Positions 35,721 to 48,558 are shown, counted from the first letter of the stretch. The stretch is DNA of 64,000 nt from Microbotryomycetes sp. JL201 (GCA_033819885.1 JAQYUZ010000004.1:62001-126000), one strand, 5' to 3'. Numbers and translations: made by a program. The notes: generated by a model from the sequence alone, not told the origin.

Positions 35721-36048
35721 AGACAATTTGACGCCCTCCTTCGCGTGATCTCTCTCGTCTTTCTTTGCATCCGCATGTAGCTATTTGTAATCACAGTAGT
35801 AGTAGTCTTCCCGGTCCCGCATTTATGATATGTGTTTCCAGGACCGCAAGTGTGGTCACGTGCTCTTTATTCCGCATAAAATGCAAAGTCAGCAGATAGA
35901 ATATCCCTGCGTCGAGCACTGAATCGGAACATGCAGTCTCGTTGCTTGGCTCATACATTCCGCGGTCACGACGAGTGTAAGCGTTTACTTCCCGCGACGC
36001 CGATTGTGTCTTACGCGCGTGTCTCATGCGTGAAGCCTGTTTCGCACG
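35721..36048. other. Intergenic between SFM1 and the GT90 gene
   Basis: About 330 nt, same-strand neighbours. It should contain the SFM1 3' UTR and the GT90 promoter. Nothing else recognised. Confidence 0.5.
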
Positions 36049-39000
36049 ATGACGTTCTCTGCACGTGTTCAACAACATCGTAGGACACCATCTCATTTGC
36101 CGACTCACCACGCGAGCGGGGACGATGCAGGCCAAAGTCAACCAACAACGGCGCGACCGACGACGAGTACAGCGTTTCGATCGTTTCAAAATGCGAATGA
36201 TTATCTCATGACGAGGAGACAACACCAAGCTGCGGGCACGTATGACGGGGACAAGGGACGCAACAAACGGGCGAAATCAGCATGGTCAAGCTGGTTTCTT
36301 CGTCCTCAACCCAAGGCACTGATCGCGACATCGACGACGACAACAAGACGAAGAAGACACAAAATTGTCTTGCTGACACTCGTAGTCGTCGTATTGACGA
36401 GCGGAGCTTGGCTGGTTTGGTTCACTTCTAGCCGCTCGAACGGTGGCGCAACCTCTTTTGGTCTTCGTTCAGACGACCAGAAACAGCAAAAGCAGGCTAC
36501 TCTCGAGACTAAAGGCGGTCATGTCGTCAATTATGCGAAAGAGCTGAGAAACAGGATCAAACCTGTCATCGTCGGACGAGGAGCAAGTGTGAATCCAAAA
36601 GACCGCACCAGCGCAACATCACCGTCATCATCGTTCGAGCGAGACGGACTCGTTTACATTGACACTAGTCATGTACCTTGGATCCAAGTCGACGTACCCA
36701 AAACTACGGTTATTGAAAACAGCGACCAAGCCAAGATTGACACGGCGCCTGGTCACAAACCACCGGGCGAGATCCCTGAACCAGATCCGGTTCATCATCC
36801 CGTCAAAGTGTCTGAGGATCAAGCTGATGCTCAGAAAGGCGACGACTTGCCGAACGAACTGTGGCAAGCGAGAATGGCCAGGGTGGCAGACAAGAGTAGA
36901 CCGAGGCAGCAAATCAGACTCGATCAGAACAAAGCCCCTCCTGAATACGACGAGACTGATCAAGATGTCGCTGTGCGAGGTCATGTGCACGACAAGGAGG
37001 AATGGATAGAAGACGAAATCGGGGCAGGTGGGCAATTCGAGGAGGAAGACCAGTACAGTCAAGAGACACGGGATGTAGACGAAGATGGTGGAACTGAACC
37101 GGACTGGAGGTTTATTGAAGGCGGACGGCCTGTCGATGATGACGACGGCGATTCCGCCACGGCATTCGAGCCGGAAGATTTTGAAGGTCGCCTGGATGGC
37201 GACAACGAAGACGATGACGATTTGCAAGCCGGGATCGATTTTGGCGATCCAAAACTACCTCGTTCTGTGGAAGATGAAGACGATGATGGGTTTGATGATT
37301 ATGCGTCAGAAGACGATGCGATTGCCCGAGCAAGAGACAGCGCCTTGCTCGAACCGGACGTAGAGTTGATCGAGCAGTTCGAGGCGCTTGACAAGGATCA
37401 GTTGCGTCAACTTTCAGTCAAAGAACTCAACGCTTTCAAAGAAGCCACAGCATTGCAGCGACGTCGACAAGCTTTCTTGGACAGGTTGCGCAGAGATGGA
37501 GTGGACGGACCCGGTTTGATGCCGCCAGATCTGAGGCCGAGATTCCGTGGGAATAAGTTGAGGAGGGAGATCCTGAAACAGGCGCTCGATCGAGTGTGGC
37601 CGAAACTTCCCGGTGACGGAGATGCGGAGCAGGAACAGGAGGAGGAGGAGCAGCAGCAGGACCAGCAGCTGCAGGCCGCTGTCAGGCGAAAAGGCTTGCG
37701 AAAAAGAGACATTGTCGACAGCGACGCGCCAGTCCTTTCAAACTCTTCGTCGCTGTCGCCACCTCCTGAACCTGCTGGTCGACTAGTGCGTCGAAGCGTA
37801 AATCCGCGGAGCGCACCCGTAATACACCCAATCCCGCAACTGATCAAGGATGCCGAGACTGCATGGACGACACTCGTCAGCAAACAGAGTTCGACCTTGA
37901 AACAAGCTTTCAAAGAGTACAGGCGACGGTACAGAAGAAATCCGCCTCGCGGATTTGACCAGTGGTAAGTTCGTTTTGCGTGCTGTCGTGGACTTCGCAG
38001 CGAGAAGATTTGAAAACCGACGTCTCGACTTTGTCTTCAAAATAGGTGGCGCTTCGTCGTTGAAAACCAGGTTCAACTGCCGGATGAGTACGATCAAATC
38101 GATCATGATATTCTGCCATTTCTGTCCCTAAGCTCAAAAGAAATGCGACGGCGTCAAAGACTGGTCAATCCGTCAACCGCCAACGACGACGAAAAGTCGC
38201 AAACGTTCGTTATTCGAGTTGAGAACGGACAAGTCGAGGTCTCAGGGCACAGACAGCGGTCGCTTTTGGCGGAGGACACGGTTGATCTGCTCAAAGCATT
38301 CGCTGGTATGATGCCGGGGAAAGATCGCGTCGAATTGGTGGTCTCAACCTCTAATACGCCAGAAGTGGCCGTCACGGCTGACTCGATGAAGCGACACGTC
38401 GAAGCAGCGGAGGGGAAACAACGTGTGTCGTGCTGTACCCATGCCGAATTTGACAAGTCTAACTATCGTGACTGGGGTTTGTAGTCTTGCCCTCTGGTGC
38501 AGGTTCCCCAAACCACCGGGGGCCAGCTAGCTGGTCGATCATTTGTCCTGCCCGTGGATCGTCTGAGGAAGACGCAATGTCTTTACCTGACACGAAAAGT
38601 TTCATTTCTGGTCGCCAAGACCTGGGCAAGGATGTGTGCTTGCATCCAAAATGGCGCAACGTGCATGGTTTCACTCTCAGGTGGGTTGCAAGTGTCGACA
38701 TGACGAGAAAACGTATGTTTCGGGCTGACGACGACTATTCCCTAACGCAGAGCGCTACCTTCGACTCGCACGCTCATGCCACTCTTGTCGACGAGCAAGT
38801 TGGCAGGTTTTGCAGATTTGGTTGTGCCTTCGCTTAACGGTTTCTTCCAACAAGTGGGTACTGACGTCGACTGGGCTCTCAAGAACGAAAGCAAAGTACT
38901 GTGGAGAGGACGCACAACCGGATTATACTACGATGCTAAGACAGATTGGAGAAACTCTCACCGGGCACGACTCGTGCGAGGCAAGTCTTGAACACTGGCT

Positions 39001-39996
39001 ACCGGTTTGACTTATACGAATTTGCTGGACCTGACACCTTTTTGCGCGCACGATACAGAGTTCAACCCGATTCAGACTGACAAGACGACCTTGCATGTGC
39101 TGGTTGACGAGACGAGAAGTCATCGCGCTTCTCGGTTCTCTGCCCAAACTAAAAATGTCGTGTCGCACTATTTCGATGTATCTTACGAAGGCAAACTTAC
39201 GCAGTGCGATCGTCAAGACGGGACGTGCGAAAGACTCCTGAACGAGTTTCGCATAGACCCGAATACGATGGATAGGAGACGAACCAATGATTTCAAGTAC
39301 GTGCTTGACGTGGACGAAGACGGACCTAGCCAGGATTTCCGTCGCAAGATGTAAGTTTGGGCATGGAATGAGCGAGCATTGTGCAGGTGCAGCAAGAATA
39401 ATTCTTTACGTGCTCAGGTTATCGAACGCCGTGGTACTTAAAAGTACTATCTTCGACGAGTGGTGGTCAAAGCGATTGGTACCTGTAAGCTCTCCAGTCT
39501 ACCGGCGGAGTTTCTTCGTTGAGCTGACAACGGCGACCTTTTGCAGTGGTATCAGTAAGCATTCGCTCGCGAGGACCGACAAATCTTTGCTGACATCAGT
39601 GCGCTCCATCTCAATTGATAGCTACGTGCCGGTCAAACCGGACTATTCAGACTTGACAGATCTTGCCGCGTTCTTTACGGGATCGCCAGGGAGTGAAGGA
39701 AACGATGACTTGGCCAAATTGATTGCTGATCGAGGTCGCCGATGGGTAGAAATTCATTGGCGTAGAGCTGACCTGTGAGTCGGACACTTTCAAATGCGTT
39801 CCTTTGTCTGTTTGCTTTTAGCTGATACGAGGTGCTGCTGGACAGTGTGGCGTATTGGTTTCGCTTCAGTGGGCTGTCTGATGAGACCACGTCGGAGTTT
39901 GACTGACGTGTGGCTTGTATGTCCAATTTTGCAGTGCTCGAATACAATAGATTGCTCAACAGAGACGAGGATGGCTCGCACGACTTTTTGTTGTAG
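36049..39996 (+). CDS. CAP10-type GT90 glycosyltransferase (capsule/wall xylosyltransferase family)
   Basis: Ten exons: 36049-37964, 38046-38422, 38503-38680, 38751-38980, 39059-39350, 39418-39484, 39547-39554, 39622-39774, 39846-39868 and 39935-39996; 1101 aa. It looks like a type II membrane protein: a cytosolic N-terminus, basic TTRRRRHK, then one helix at about 105-125 (IVLLTLVVVVLTSGAWLVWF). The stem is over 500 residues and very acidic. The catalytic part shows SWSIICPARG, DWALKNESKVLWRGRTTG, WRNSHRARLV, KYVLDVDEDG and LVPWYHYVPVKPDYSDLTDL, all hallmarks of GT90/CAP10 proteins. These transfer xylose or glucose in the Golgi. Exon 7 is 8 nt and intron 4 begins GCAAGT. Acceptor and sugar are unknown. 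Confidence 0.92.
39547..39554 (+). other. 8-nt microexon in the GT90 gene
   Basis: TGGTATCA between CCTTTTGCAG and GTAAGC encodes the WYH of the conserved VPWYHYVPV motif together with the next exon. It is not a multiple of three, so skipping would shift the frame. Confidence 0.88.
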
Positions 39997-40238
39997 ACTG
40001 TCTTTGACGAGTATAGGCTGGAAAGACTGGACTTGCGGATGTTGTCAAACTATCTCGAGTCTATATCTTTTTGAACTCTTGATGGAATATGTATCGGTGT
40101 ATTCGCAGTCGTTTGCTGTTGAGGGTTTCGTTCAGCCCGTTCAGTCCACAAAACACAACGACGACGACGCGACGGGTAGGCTTCGTGCGCACATCGCTTC
40201 AACGTTCGAAACAGCAGGAGCAGACTGTGACGAGGGCG

Positions 40239-42162
40239 ATGATGGCGGCGTTAGACATGCAGTTTGATGCGCCGAAGATGCGTTGCACCTTTGTCGACTC
40301 GGGCGCGCACGCGCCTGCGCCTGCCTCGTTCGCGCGTACAGGCACACTTGAATTCATCAGACGTTCGAACAAGACCACGGGAGAGCAGGCGAGGCTGGAC
40401 GATGGCATGCAAGGCGCCGAGAGCAAGACTGTAAAGGTGCCGGGCCTCATCTCGTACACGAGAAGGGGAGCCGTACCTCATCTCACCAGAGACAACGTCG
40501 CAAGACTGCCGACAGAGATGGTCCACATCAGCTTGGAGCATCTGTGCGTTTTGACGCGTCCTCGTCTCTGTCTTCGCGACATGGCGCTCTCCTGAGATCA
40601 TTGCTGACACGACGGATGACCGAGCAGGATGGACAGGACCGAAGCACCGTTTACCGAAGCTCCATTTACATTGCACAGGTTTCTCGGTTTCAATGCGACC
40701 AAGAACTCGCCCAAGGCGCAGCTTGTCAGCATGGCTTTGAGAGACGCCACGGATGATACGGGCGTCCCTCCAGGAACAGACGACTGCGCCGTCGCGTGTA
40801 CGCTCAGAGGAGCAGTCAGAGTGAGCGCAAGCGCGACCACGAAAACTTTCCCTGAAGAGACGTTTGCTAAAGAACAATTGCCCGGCTTCAGGTGTCGCCG
40901 GACAATTACCTCAACATGACGCTGCCGAGACCCCCGGATATCTTGTTTGCTCTCGCAGAAGACTCTCATGAGTCACTATCTAGTAAGAAGCTAGAAAAGA
41001 GCATCAGACGCTCCCTCACTTGGGTCGAGCAGGTTGCTGCTGGGGCAAAGGTGTGCTGTGTCCCTTTTGCAGGCGACACATTGCCATCTTATTGACTGTA
41101 CCTGGCTCGCAGAATCGCACGAATGTGTTTGCCCCCCTTGTTGGCGGAGACAACGTGCAAGCTCGCGCAGAATTCGCCAAAGCGCTGACCGGAGTCGCTT
41201 CCAGTCGAGCGTCAGCGCACATCCTGCGCGACTCGTCCGACCCGTCAATCGATTCTGCACTTGACGGTTACGTTGTGACTGTTCCTCAAAGCGTCTGTGA
41301 TATTGACCGTGTTGTTGAACTGCTGCGCGCCTCTTTCGAACCCCTGCCGACCACAAAACCTCGAGTTGCGCAACTCGTACGCGGCCCGCATGCCATCTTG
41401 CGCCTCGTGCGGGATTGCGGAATAGACTTGTTTGTCGAAGAGTGGAGCAACCATTGCGCAACGATCGGCGTTGGTCTCGACTTCTTGTTCCCGGTCACGA
41501 ACGAGCATATCGACGCGGCTACATCTCCGCGTATCACGGCCTCAGGCAAGCTTGACATTGGTCACTCGTTCTTCGACGAACAGTTCCAAACGTCTTTCAT
41601 GCCTCTGTCGGCGTCACCGCTAGCAGTGTATCCGAGCGGTCGAGACGAAACTGGTCCTGCGCCTCCAACACGGGCGTACGTGCACCATTTGCTGCACGCC
41701 CATGAGATGTCTGCTGCAATCATCCTCGCCATGCACAATCATCTCGTCATGCAACGTTTCCTAGAACAAATCCGAAAGCTTATCAGCAATCAAGATGGCT
41801 CTTTCGAGCGCGAGGTGAACAAGTTTTTCGAAACGTACGACGAAAAGTTTGTTTGCGGTCCAAAGATGGGTATGTACGAATGCGTTGCACGCGGACAAGA
41901 CGCTTGGCTCAAAGTTGAGAAGGAGAGGGGCAAAGGTAGTCTGAAAGACAAGCTTCGTCAAGATTTTGACCAAGTCGCCACGGGTTCGACTGTCGATACT
42001 CTCGGCCGACAAAAGTCTTTCGTGGCTGCAACTCGGGACGGACCCAGTACCTTGGCCCAAGGGATCGTTACAGGTGCAAGTACTCCTGCCGAGGATCGTG
42101 AACAAATGGCTTTGGACGAGGCACAACTGAGAGAGCCCTTGCGACCGTCATCCTCGACATAA
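40239..42162 (+). CDS. QTRT2: Queuine tRNA-ribosyltransferase accessory subunit 2 (QTRT2-like)
   Basis: Four exons: 40239-40543, 40628-40820, 40892-41050 and 41113-42162; 568 aa. Family landmarks are VPGLISYTRRGAVPHLTRDN, MVHISLEHLM, PDILFALAEDSHES, RVAQLVRGPHAILRLVRDCG, GLDFLFPV and RAYVHHLLHAHEMSAAIILA, followed by MHNHL. This subunit pairs with the catalytic TGT (QTRT1) to swap guanine for queuine at the wobble base of certain tRNAs. The segment before RAYVHHLL normally carries the zinc cysteines (C-x-C-x2-C); here it reads PLAVYPSGRDETGPAPP with no Cys at all. The His remains. The C-terminus extends about 120 residues past the core. The ATG at 40239 has a neighbour ATG next in frame; either could be used. 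Confidence 0.88.
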
Positions 42163-42238
42163 GAAGAACATGATGATAGCTATAATTTCATTTCACTCAA
42201 AATACATGTATGCTCTAAGCATTGCAATAGATGTTTCA

Positions 42239-43837
42239 TCATTCGTTCTTGTTCTTTGATTCTTCCTCCTCGTCATCGAGCTCTTGAAAGCTCCAAAGCT
42301 GTTGCAGCTCATTCCTGGAGATTGCGCAACCAATGACGCTGAGGATACATGCAGGCGAAAGGTACAACAATGCGGGTTGCGCGGCCTTGAACGTGTGCAT
42401 AACGCAGATCGTAGTCACAAGACCTGTGTTTACAAGTGCGTCAGCCTGTTTGCTCGAGATGGCGGTCAAGAGAGTATACAGTGCGGTTACCTGCGACGTA
42501 AGCAACAAGACTTGTCCGAAAATAGGGTTTAGGAAACCGAGCTGTCGGCTTGAGCGGCAACTTATCCTTGACTTTAAGGCTTGACTGCAGAGCCTGATGA
42601 TAGTCGAATCGCATGGCTAGCGCAACAAAGATACTACGTGTGATGAGCGACCACCTCAGTCAGACATGCGCTCGTTTGCGTCGTGATATCCTTGCATTCT
42701 CACCCAGGTAAGACAATGTCTCCCAGTCCCAGAAGCGAGAACCCCCTCATGTTGACCATATCACGAGGAAACGTGACTTTGATTGGGGCGTCCAATTTGG
42801 TCGCAACAGAGACCATGACGTCCGCTCCGAAAGCTCTCTTTGAGCCAAACACCCACCTAGTTGGTGGGACCGCGCAATTCGTGAGCTCGAAAATTTGTCT
42901 CGGTTGATGCAGAAGTATCTCACCAAATGTCGTAAAAGAATAGCAATGCGAGCAGGACTGAGCCGGTAACGAACGAGTCGAGGGCCATCAAACTGATTGC
43001 GTTGAATGCGAACGCCAGCGCCATGCCATTGGCAATGATCCAATTCGGCCGATAGGACTGATACACTGTCAAAACAAGCGCAAAGACCAGTGAGGCGACC
43101 TGAACGAGGTTCGTCGACACCATTTCAGTCGTCTTCATCTTTCTACTCGACCGGTCTCTCTTTTGCCCATCAGGTTTTGATTTCGAGCTTGCGGCAGGCT
43201 CCGAGTTCTTCTCAGTTTTGACGACAGAGTACTTGGCAAGTTGCCTGTACGTCTTGTCCGATACGATGCCGCTCCCTCTTGCCAATTTGACGGTCGCTCT
43301 CGCCACCGACCCGACTCCCATCAGGGCGAGGTACTTGCCGATGACAAAGTTGACCCACTTTGGATCCAAGTACTTGAAGCACAAATACAGACCAAATAGG
43401 ACTATCGAGCCGAGGATTGGGAACGCATAAGCGTCAGACAACGAGACGGCCTCTGAAGTGTCTTCGTCCTCGTCTGATGCCGAATCGTCATCACTCGCGT
43501 CAGAGTCGGATTCTGAACTAGGTAAAGCTTTGATTTTCGCTTTGCAAGCAAGTTTCTTTTGTTGTTTGAGCATGCTGTGCAGCCGAGTCCGGGCCACTTT
43601 GGGCATCTGCTTCGTGGTGGATGGTCAGTTTGACCAAAGTCCTCAGGAATCGAAGCGAGCCGAGTTTCTTCGTTTTATGAATCTTGCATGACGATACGCG
43701 GCGTGCACACCGTTACAACTGACCTTCAACGATGATGCGGCGCCAGCGACGATGGGCACAACTGCCATGCACAGTAGGGCACCATACGCGCGTAGTTCCC
43801 CGACATCGATCGCATGACGCGTCGACGCGGCGCTCAT
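42239..43837 (-). CDS. Signal peptide peptidase (presenilin-type intramembrane aspartyl protease)
   Basis: Five exons: 43837-43724, 43606-42924, 42856-42704, 42633-42491 and 42423-42239; 387 aa. Multi-pass protein with the catalytic motifs YD (FFYDIWWVF), GxGD (FSLLGLGDIVLPG) and PAL (QPALLYLSP). These define signal peptide peptidase of the ER, which cuts leftover signal peptides and some membrane proteins inside the bilayer. The N-terminal half has the expected helices plus a lumenal or cytosolic acidic insert (SSESDSDASDDDSASDEDED). The C-terminus is charged (DDEEEESKNKNE). The YD tryptophan codon is split by intron 2. It converges with QTRT2, only 76 nt between stops. Confidence 0.95.
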
Positions 43838-43987
43838 GTCGGTGTCAGATCAGAGGCAGCAGCGAAAGACGTTTGCTAGCCAGGGGCCCGAGCGTATGAA
43901 CAATGAACGACTCTCTAGAGTGATTGCAACATGAATAGATAGGAATGAAGAGGAATGCAAAATTGAACATGTCAGTCGTCTACGAGT

Positions 43988-46900
43988 CTAGCCAGACGCC
44001 CCAGACGGGTCAGTGACCGAAGGACGTTTCCTGATGCCCTTGTAACGACCCGTCTCAGAGTCCCACCCGCCCGTGGCTGCCAACACGACTGGATTTGTAA
44101 CGAGGTCGCTCAAACTCGTCTGAATTGGATTGCGACTGCGGCTGGACCTTGGCGAGTCGAAATCAACTTTGCCGCCAGACGGCGAAACTACCAATCGCGA
44201 CTCGGATGGCGAAGGCTGTGTCTTGCCCTGACTCTTGCGCGCGGCCTTTGCTCTCCCTTTGCTCGTCGCCTTTGGATGTGCATCGGCCCGCTGGGCCGAT
44301 GGACCATCCTCGCTCTCGCCTTCCTCGGCCGAATCTGGCACATCGGACAGGTCAGACTCAACGGTCCTCCCGACGTTGGGATCATGTGCTGTGTCCACCT
44401 CAGAATCTTCGCTCGAAGGGTCCTGAACCGGTTTGGGAGGTCTGACAACGACTCCGCCGAAACTGGCCGCGCGACGGCTCACGTATCGCCTCGTGTCCCA
44501 GTCGAAAGCGCCAGAAACTGCAGCGACTTGCTGCGACGAAACGAGTTCAGCCAAAGTGCTCTCGATGGGCGCTGTCCGCCGCGTGCCTCGGACGAACGGC
44601 TTGGCTTCGACTTGAGACCCTGGCGTTTCCTCCGCTACGACATGCCGAGAGTTTGGCGACTTGGGCTTTGAGGACGAAACTTTGATGGCAACCGCCATGG
44701 TCGAGGCCGGAGCTTTCGAGCCGTCCGCTTCAGCGACATGTAGCGACGGTCCCGCAGACGCAGAAGAGGTCGATGAAGACGGAGCTGACAGACGACGCAT
44801 GATGGCAGTCTTGCCGATACGGATGTTTGACTTGACCAATCTTTCGCCAGGGACTGAGTTTGCCTGTCTTGCCTCTCCGTCCGTCCGCACAACGCCATTC
44901 CGAGGGCTTGTTCCAGGAGGCTCAGCGGCCGGAGGAGGCTCGAATTGTTGAATTGGGGCCTCGCCCTTGTCTGCGCTTGATACATCAGGCAGCAACGTTT
45001 CATTCGGAGATGAGATTCGTGCTTGTTGATTTTCGACAACGCCCGAAACCTCGACTGCGAGGCTGCCCCTGGACCGGTATTTACCGAGAATTGGGTCGTA
45101 GAAACCGGCCACACTCATGACACTTGGGTCCCTGAGCACGTCGGAGAGGTTACCAGCGATTGGCGCCGACCGGCGCGTTCCTCGCTTCGGTCCAGTTTCG
45201 GCGCTGCCGCCGACGCTATCCGGACTCGACGATTTTAGCGCCTTGATTTTCCCTTTGCCCTTGGATGCCGACTGCCTCTCATGGTGTGACAAGCGCGGAC
45301 CCTTGGGTTCTTTGCCGTTTACACCGTCAGCGGTTCGGCCCCGTTTCGCCTGAGTTTTGTGCGTCGGCTTGCTATTCTGGGCTGTAGACTTCGTCGTAGA
45401 TGGCATCGGTGGCTCTTCTAGCGCTGGGGCCGTGACACTTTGGAGCGGCGAATGTAAGCGCGCGAATCAGCAAGTGCACGCTGTGCAGGAACTCACCTCC
45501 TGAGCATGAGCAGGAACGCAGCAGCTTCTCTCGTGTCCGGATCCCTCATCGTAGAGCCCGTCTCGGACAGCGGTGTCACCGACGGCATTACGACGTCATC
45601 CATGTGTTCCATCTTGACTTGCACGCTTCTTTGTCTGCCCGATTCGTCGCTCGCTCGCTCTCTCGCATCATTGTCCCGCTCTTCATCATCTTCGTCTCCA
45701 ACCTCGAGAGTGTTCATCTCTTCATCCACCTTTTCAAATTCCGGCGGCTTTCGTTTGTGAGGATCGTCCCCACCATTGCCTCCCGCTGCGCCGTTCAAGC
45801 GGTGGCCAAACGAAAAACCGACGAAATTGCAGCACCGATCGAGTTTGACGAATTGTTTCGCCCGTCTGCTGCTTTTTTGGACATGTTTCTAGCATAGTTG
45901 TCGCCTCTCGTTCGACTGCTGCTTTGAGCGTCTGCGGCATCCGCAACAGATTCGCCAAAGTCTGGATCGTTCTCGGGCACAGGGGATTGCGTGAGAGAGA
46001 ACTGTCGAGCACTGAGGTCCGGGTGCTTCGGAGCCGGCGGCGGCACAGACGCTGACGAATCTCGACCTGTCGTCACCGATTCCGAGTCTCGCTCTCGCTT
46101 CCACGGTGCTGGGTCGAGTGAAGGAGGTCTTTCGCCGACCGGCGACGCCGGCGACAGACCGTCTGCCGGCAACAGTAACGCCTCAACTTCTTGCTCGTCA
46201 ATTCCTTGAGGTGAGGCTGACGATGATGATGCGGCGGTTTTGTCATCATCCGGCGGAACTGTCAACTGGACTTCGACGGTGACAGAGTCCGAAATCACAG
46301 CAGAACGCGAGACTGCACTCTCAGTGTCCGAGATTTCCGAAAGTTCCTCATCGTCACTGCTCGAATTGTATCTTCCGAGGGCGCGCTTTAGTCGTTCGAA
46401 AGCGATCTCGCGGGCAGTCTCACTGCTGCTGAGCACAGATGTCCGTCGAGACGACCGAACGCCCAGCCTGAGCGGTTTCATTTGTACGGTTCGAGTGACG
46501 GTTACTCGTTTGCGCGGAACAGGAGCGGGTGAAGAAGGACTGTCGTCGCGCTGACGCTTGCCATTGCGAGACTTTGGTGTTGTGGATTCCTGCACGACAG
46601 TCTTTTTCGTTTTCACGGCTTTCGCCCGCGGACCAGTGTACTTGAACACCTTTTTCCTCTCGTCATAATGATAACATTCGGCGTAACCCGGCGGCGGTCG
46701 GAGGCGAGGGTGCGGGAGGCGTAGACCAACTCGAAGTTCGTCCCTGGCAGTCGCCGCTGCCAAGGCTTTCGCCTCGAAAGCTTGACGAGTAGCTTCATTG
46801 GCCTTGAGCGATCCGCTTGGCCGTGCTGCTCTGGGCGCGAGCTCACGCGTGGGTGTAGAGCGTTGGGATTGAATAGGAGTGCTGCGTGAAAGCCTTCTGC

Positions 46901-48558
46901 TTGTCGACGCTTCACTCGTGGCTTCGACAGTCTTTGCTGCTGCAAGATTCTTACTTGCAAATGCCCCACGTTTGAACCTGTGCAGTCATGACAGCTTTGT
47001 CAGGCCCAACTTGGCAGAGCGTTCAGAAAGCACAGCCGTACTTCTGGCACGTCGCGCACAGACATCGGGCGTTGTTCATGTCGAAGTAATGGTCACCTGG
47101 AGAAGCATGAAGTGCATCAGTTGGACAATACGGAATAGTTTGTCCACGATTTCCCACCATAGTGCGTGAAAATTTCATCGTCGATTTCGATGTCCTCAAT
47201 TACTTTGAACGTCATGTTGCTGCCTGTCAATTGAAAGACAACATTGTTACGGCAGTCATGCTGCGCGTAGACTGAGTGTCAGCAAATGAGACACATTGTC
47301 AGACTCGCACTCGTCTCACATTGACGAAACGAGCCGGTCCGAGCAACAGGCAGAAGCATTTCTTGCGGTCGCTCCACAAGACGGAAAAGTCCGACCGCCC
47401 ACCATCTTCACGCATCTTGTCATCTTCCTCCTCTGACAGGTCGGCAACGCCGCCTCGCAGTTGGATCGTCTCGCCTTTTTTGTAACTGCGCGTAGCAAAC
47501 ACGCCCACCTCGATGAAAGTGTCTGGTGTTCGGTTAGCGGTTGCAGCAGCGGCCGCTGCTGCGATCGCGCGGCTCGGCGAGTCACTCGCTTGTTTTTGAA
47601 CGGTCTTGACAGTCCGCGTGTACCTGCGTATCCTCCGAATTGTTAATGGGCTGGGAATGATCGTGCGTGTGCAAGACTCTCGAGGCGTACCGGTCCGTCT
47701 CGTGAAAGGCGATGCCGCTGTCGGGTCTCATGGCATAGCAATATCGCTTGACGTGAACCTTGAACAAGTCTTCATCGTCTGGGTCCCACTTGTTGACAAA
47801 TGTTTTGAAGTAGCTCAGCCTCCTGCAAGTAACCTCGTCAGAATGACGTTTCCTTGCTCGAAGCTACAGACATCGCATCCTTGACGCACTCGCACAGCTT
47901 GTCTGTAGCTTCTGCAGCCGTGATCTCGCTTCTCCGAAGCTAGAACGGTAGGCGCCCGGATCAGTCTGGAACGGAGCAGGGGGCGCGAGTGACATTGAGA
48001 GCTGCTGCCTACTTTTCTGACAATCTCTCTGGCGAGCTCCAAGTCTGCATCCGAGAGGCGTGGTTCTGCCTTGCCGCGCATGTCCATCTTGCCCGTCCGA
48101 CGGCCGTCGACTTTCGGTTCGTCAAAGATACAAAAGTCAAGGAACAATCGGCTGCAAAGGTGGGGTATGACAAAAGTGATTTGCGAGTCAGCGCCAGTGT
48201 TGCTATCGTGCGCTCGAAGCTCGTTGCGAGAAGGAGCAGCGGTCAGTGGCCAGCCCGCCGGATGATCGCGTCGAGCAAAGCGCGCACGATTCAGCAAGCG
48301 CGTCATTCAGCCGCGCCAGGGCTTCTCGTCAGCTCAATGTATGTGCCCGTGTCGTCGATCACGCTCCAGAGCGCGACCGTCGACCACACTGGCGAGCTCA
48401 TGGCCGGTACAGCTGCACGCGCGTTCACAGTCGCGCGGAAACAGCGGCACGAGCTCGGACGATGTACGAGGATGGTCTGTAGACACTCACGAGCACAGGT
48501 CATCCGCGCCCGAGAGCCATTGCGCATTGACGGCGGCGTTGACGGCCACAAACGACAT
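43988..48558 (-). CDS. SET9: Histone H4-K20 methyltransferase Set9/Suv4-20 with a long novel tail
   Basis: Ten exons: 48558-48491, 48151-48013, 47924-47872, 47822-47691, 47623-47320, 47260-47158, 47096-47042, 46977-45836, 45785-45497 and 45437-43988; about 1244 aa. The SET core reads EVGVFATRSYKKGETIQLRG, DFSVLWSDRKKCFCLLLGPA, then RFVNHDCRNN and HYGDHYF. The post-SET cysteines CLCATC follow. This order is typical of Suv4-20/Set9, which methylates histone H4 Lys20. The N-terminal GADDLCSRLFLDF resembles the family start. After the SET core come about 900 further residues. They include YAECYHYDERKKVFKYTGPR, acidic and basic low-complexity parts and three copies of a 36-residue motif. Exons 9 and 10 join in phase; if that junction were wrong the tail would be a separate gene. 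Confidence 0.85.
44036..45175 (-). repeat. Three 36-residue repeats in the Set9 tail
   Basis: Copies lie at about 45175-45068, 44581-44474 and 44140-44036. Aligned without gaps they share R-x-x-x-P-I at the start, then [SA]-[DE]-[VL] and G-x-x-D near the middle, and a closing Tyr: RRSAPIAGNLSDVL, RRTAPIESTLAELV and RSRNPIQTSLSDLV start the three copies. Copies 1 and 2 are preceded by GT. I know no domain of this shape. Confidence 0.8.

Noticed and set aside
47911-48013. A GC-AG intron between Set9 exons 2 and 3
   Set aside because: A GT-AG alternative (GTAGGC to GCGAG) keeps frame and gives a smoother protein, so this site was not counted among the GC introns.
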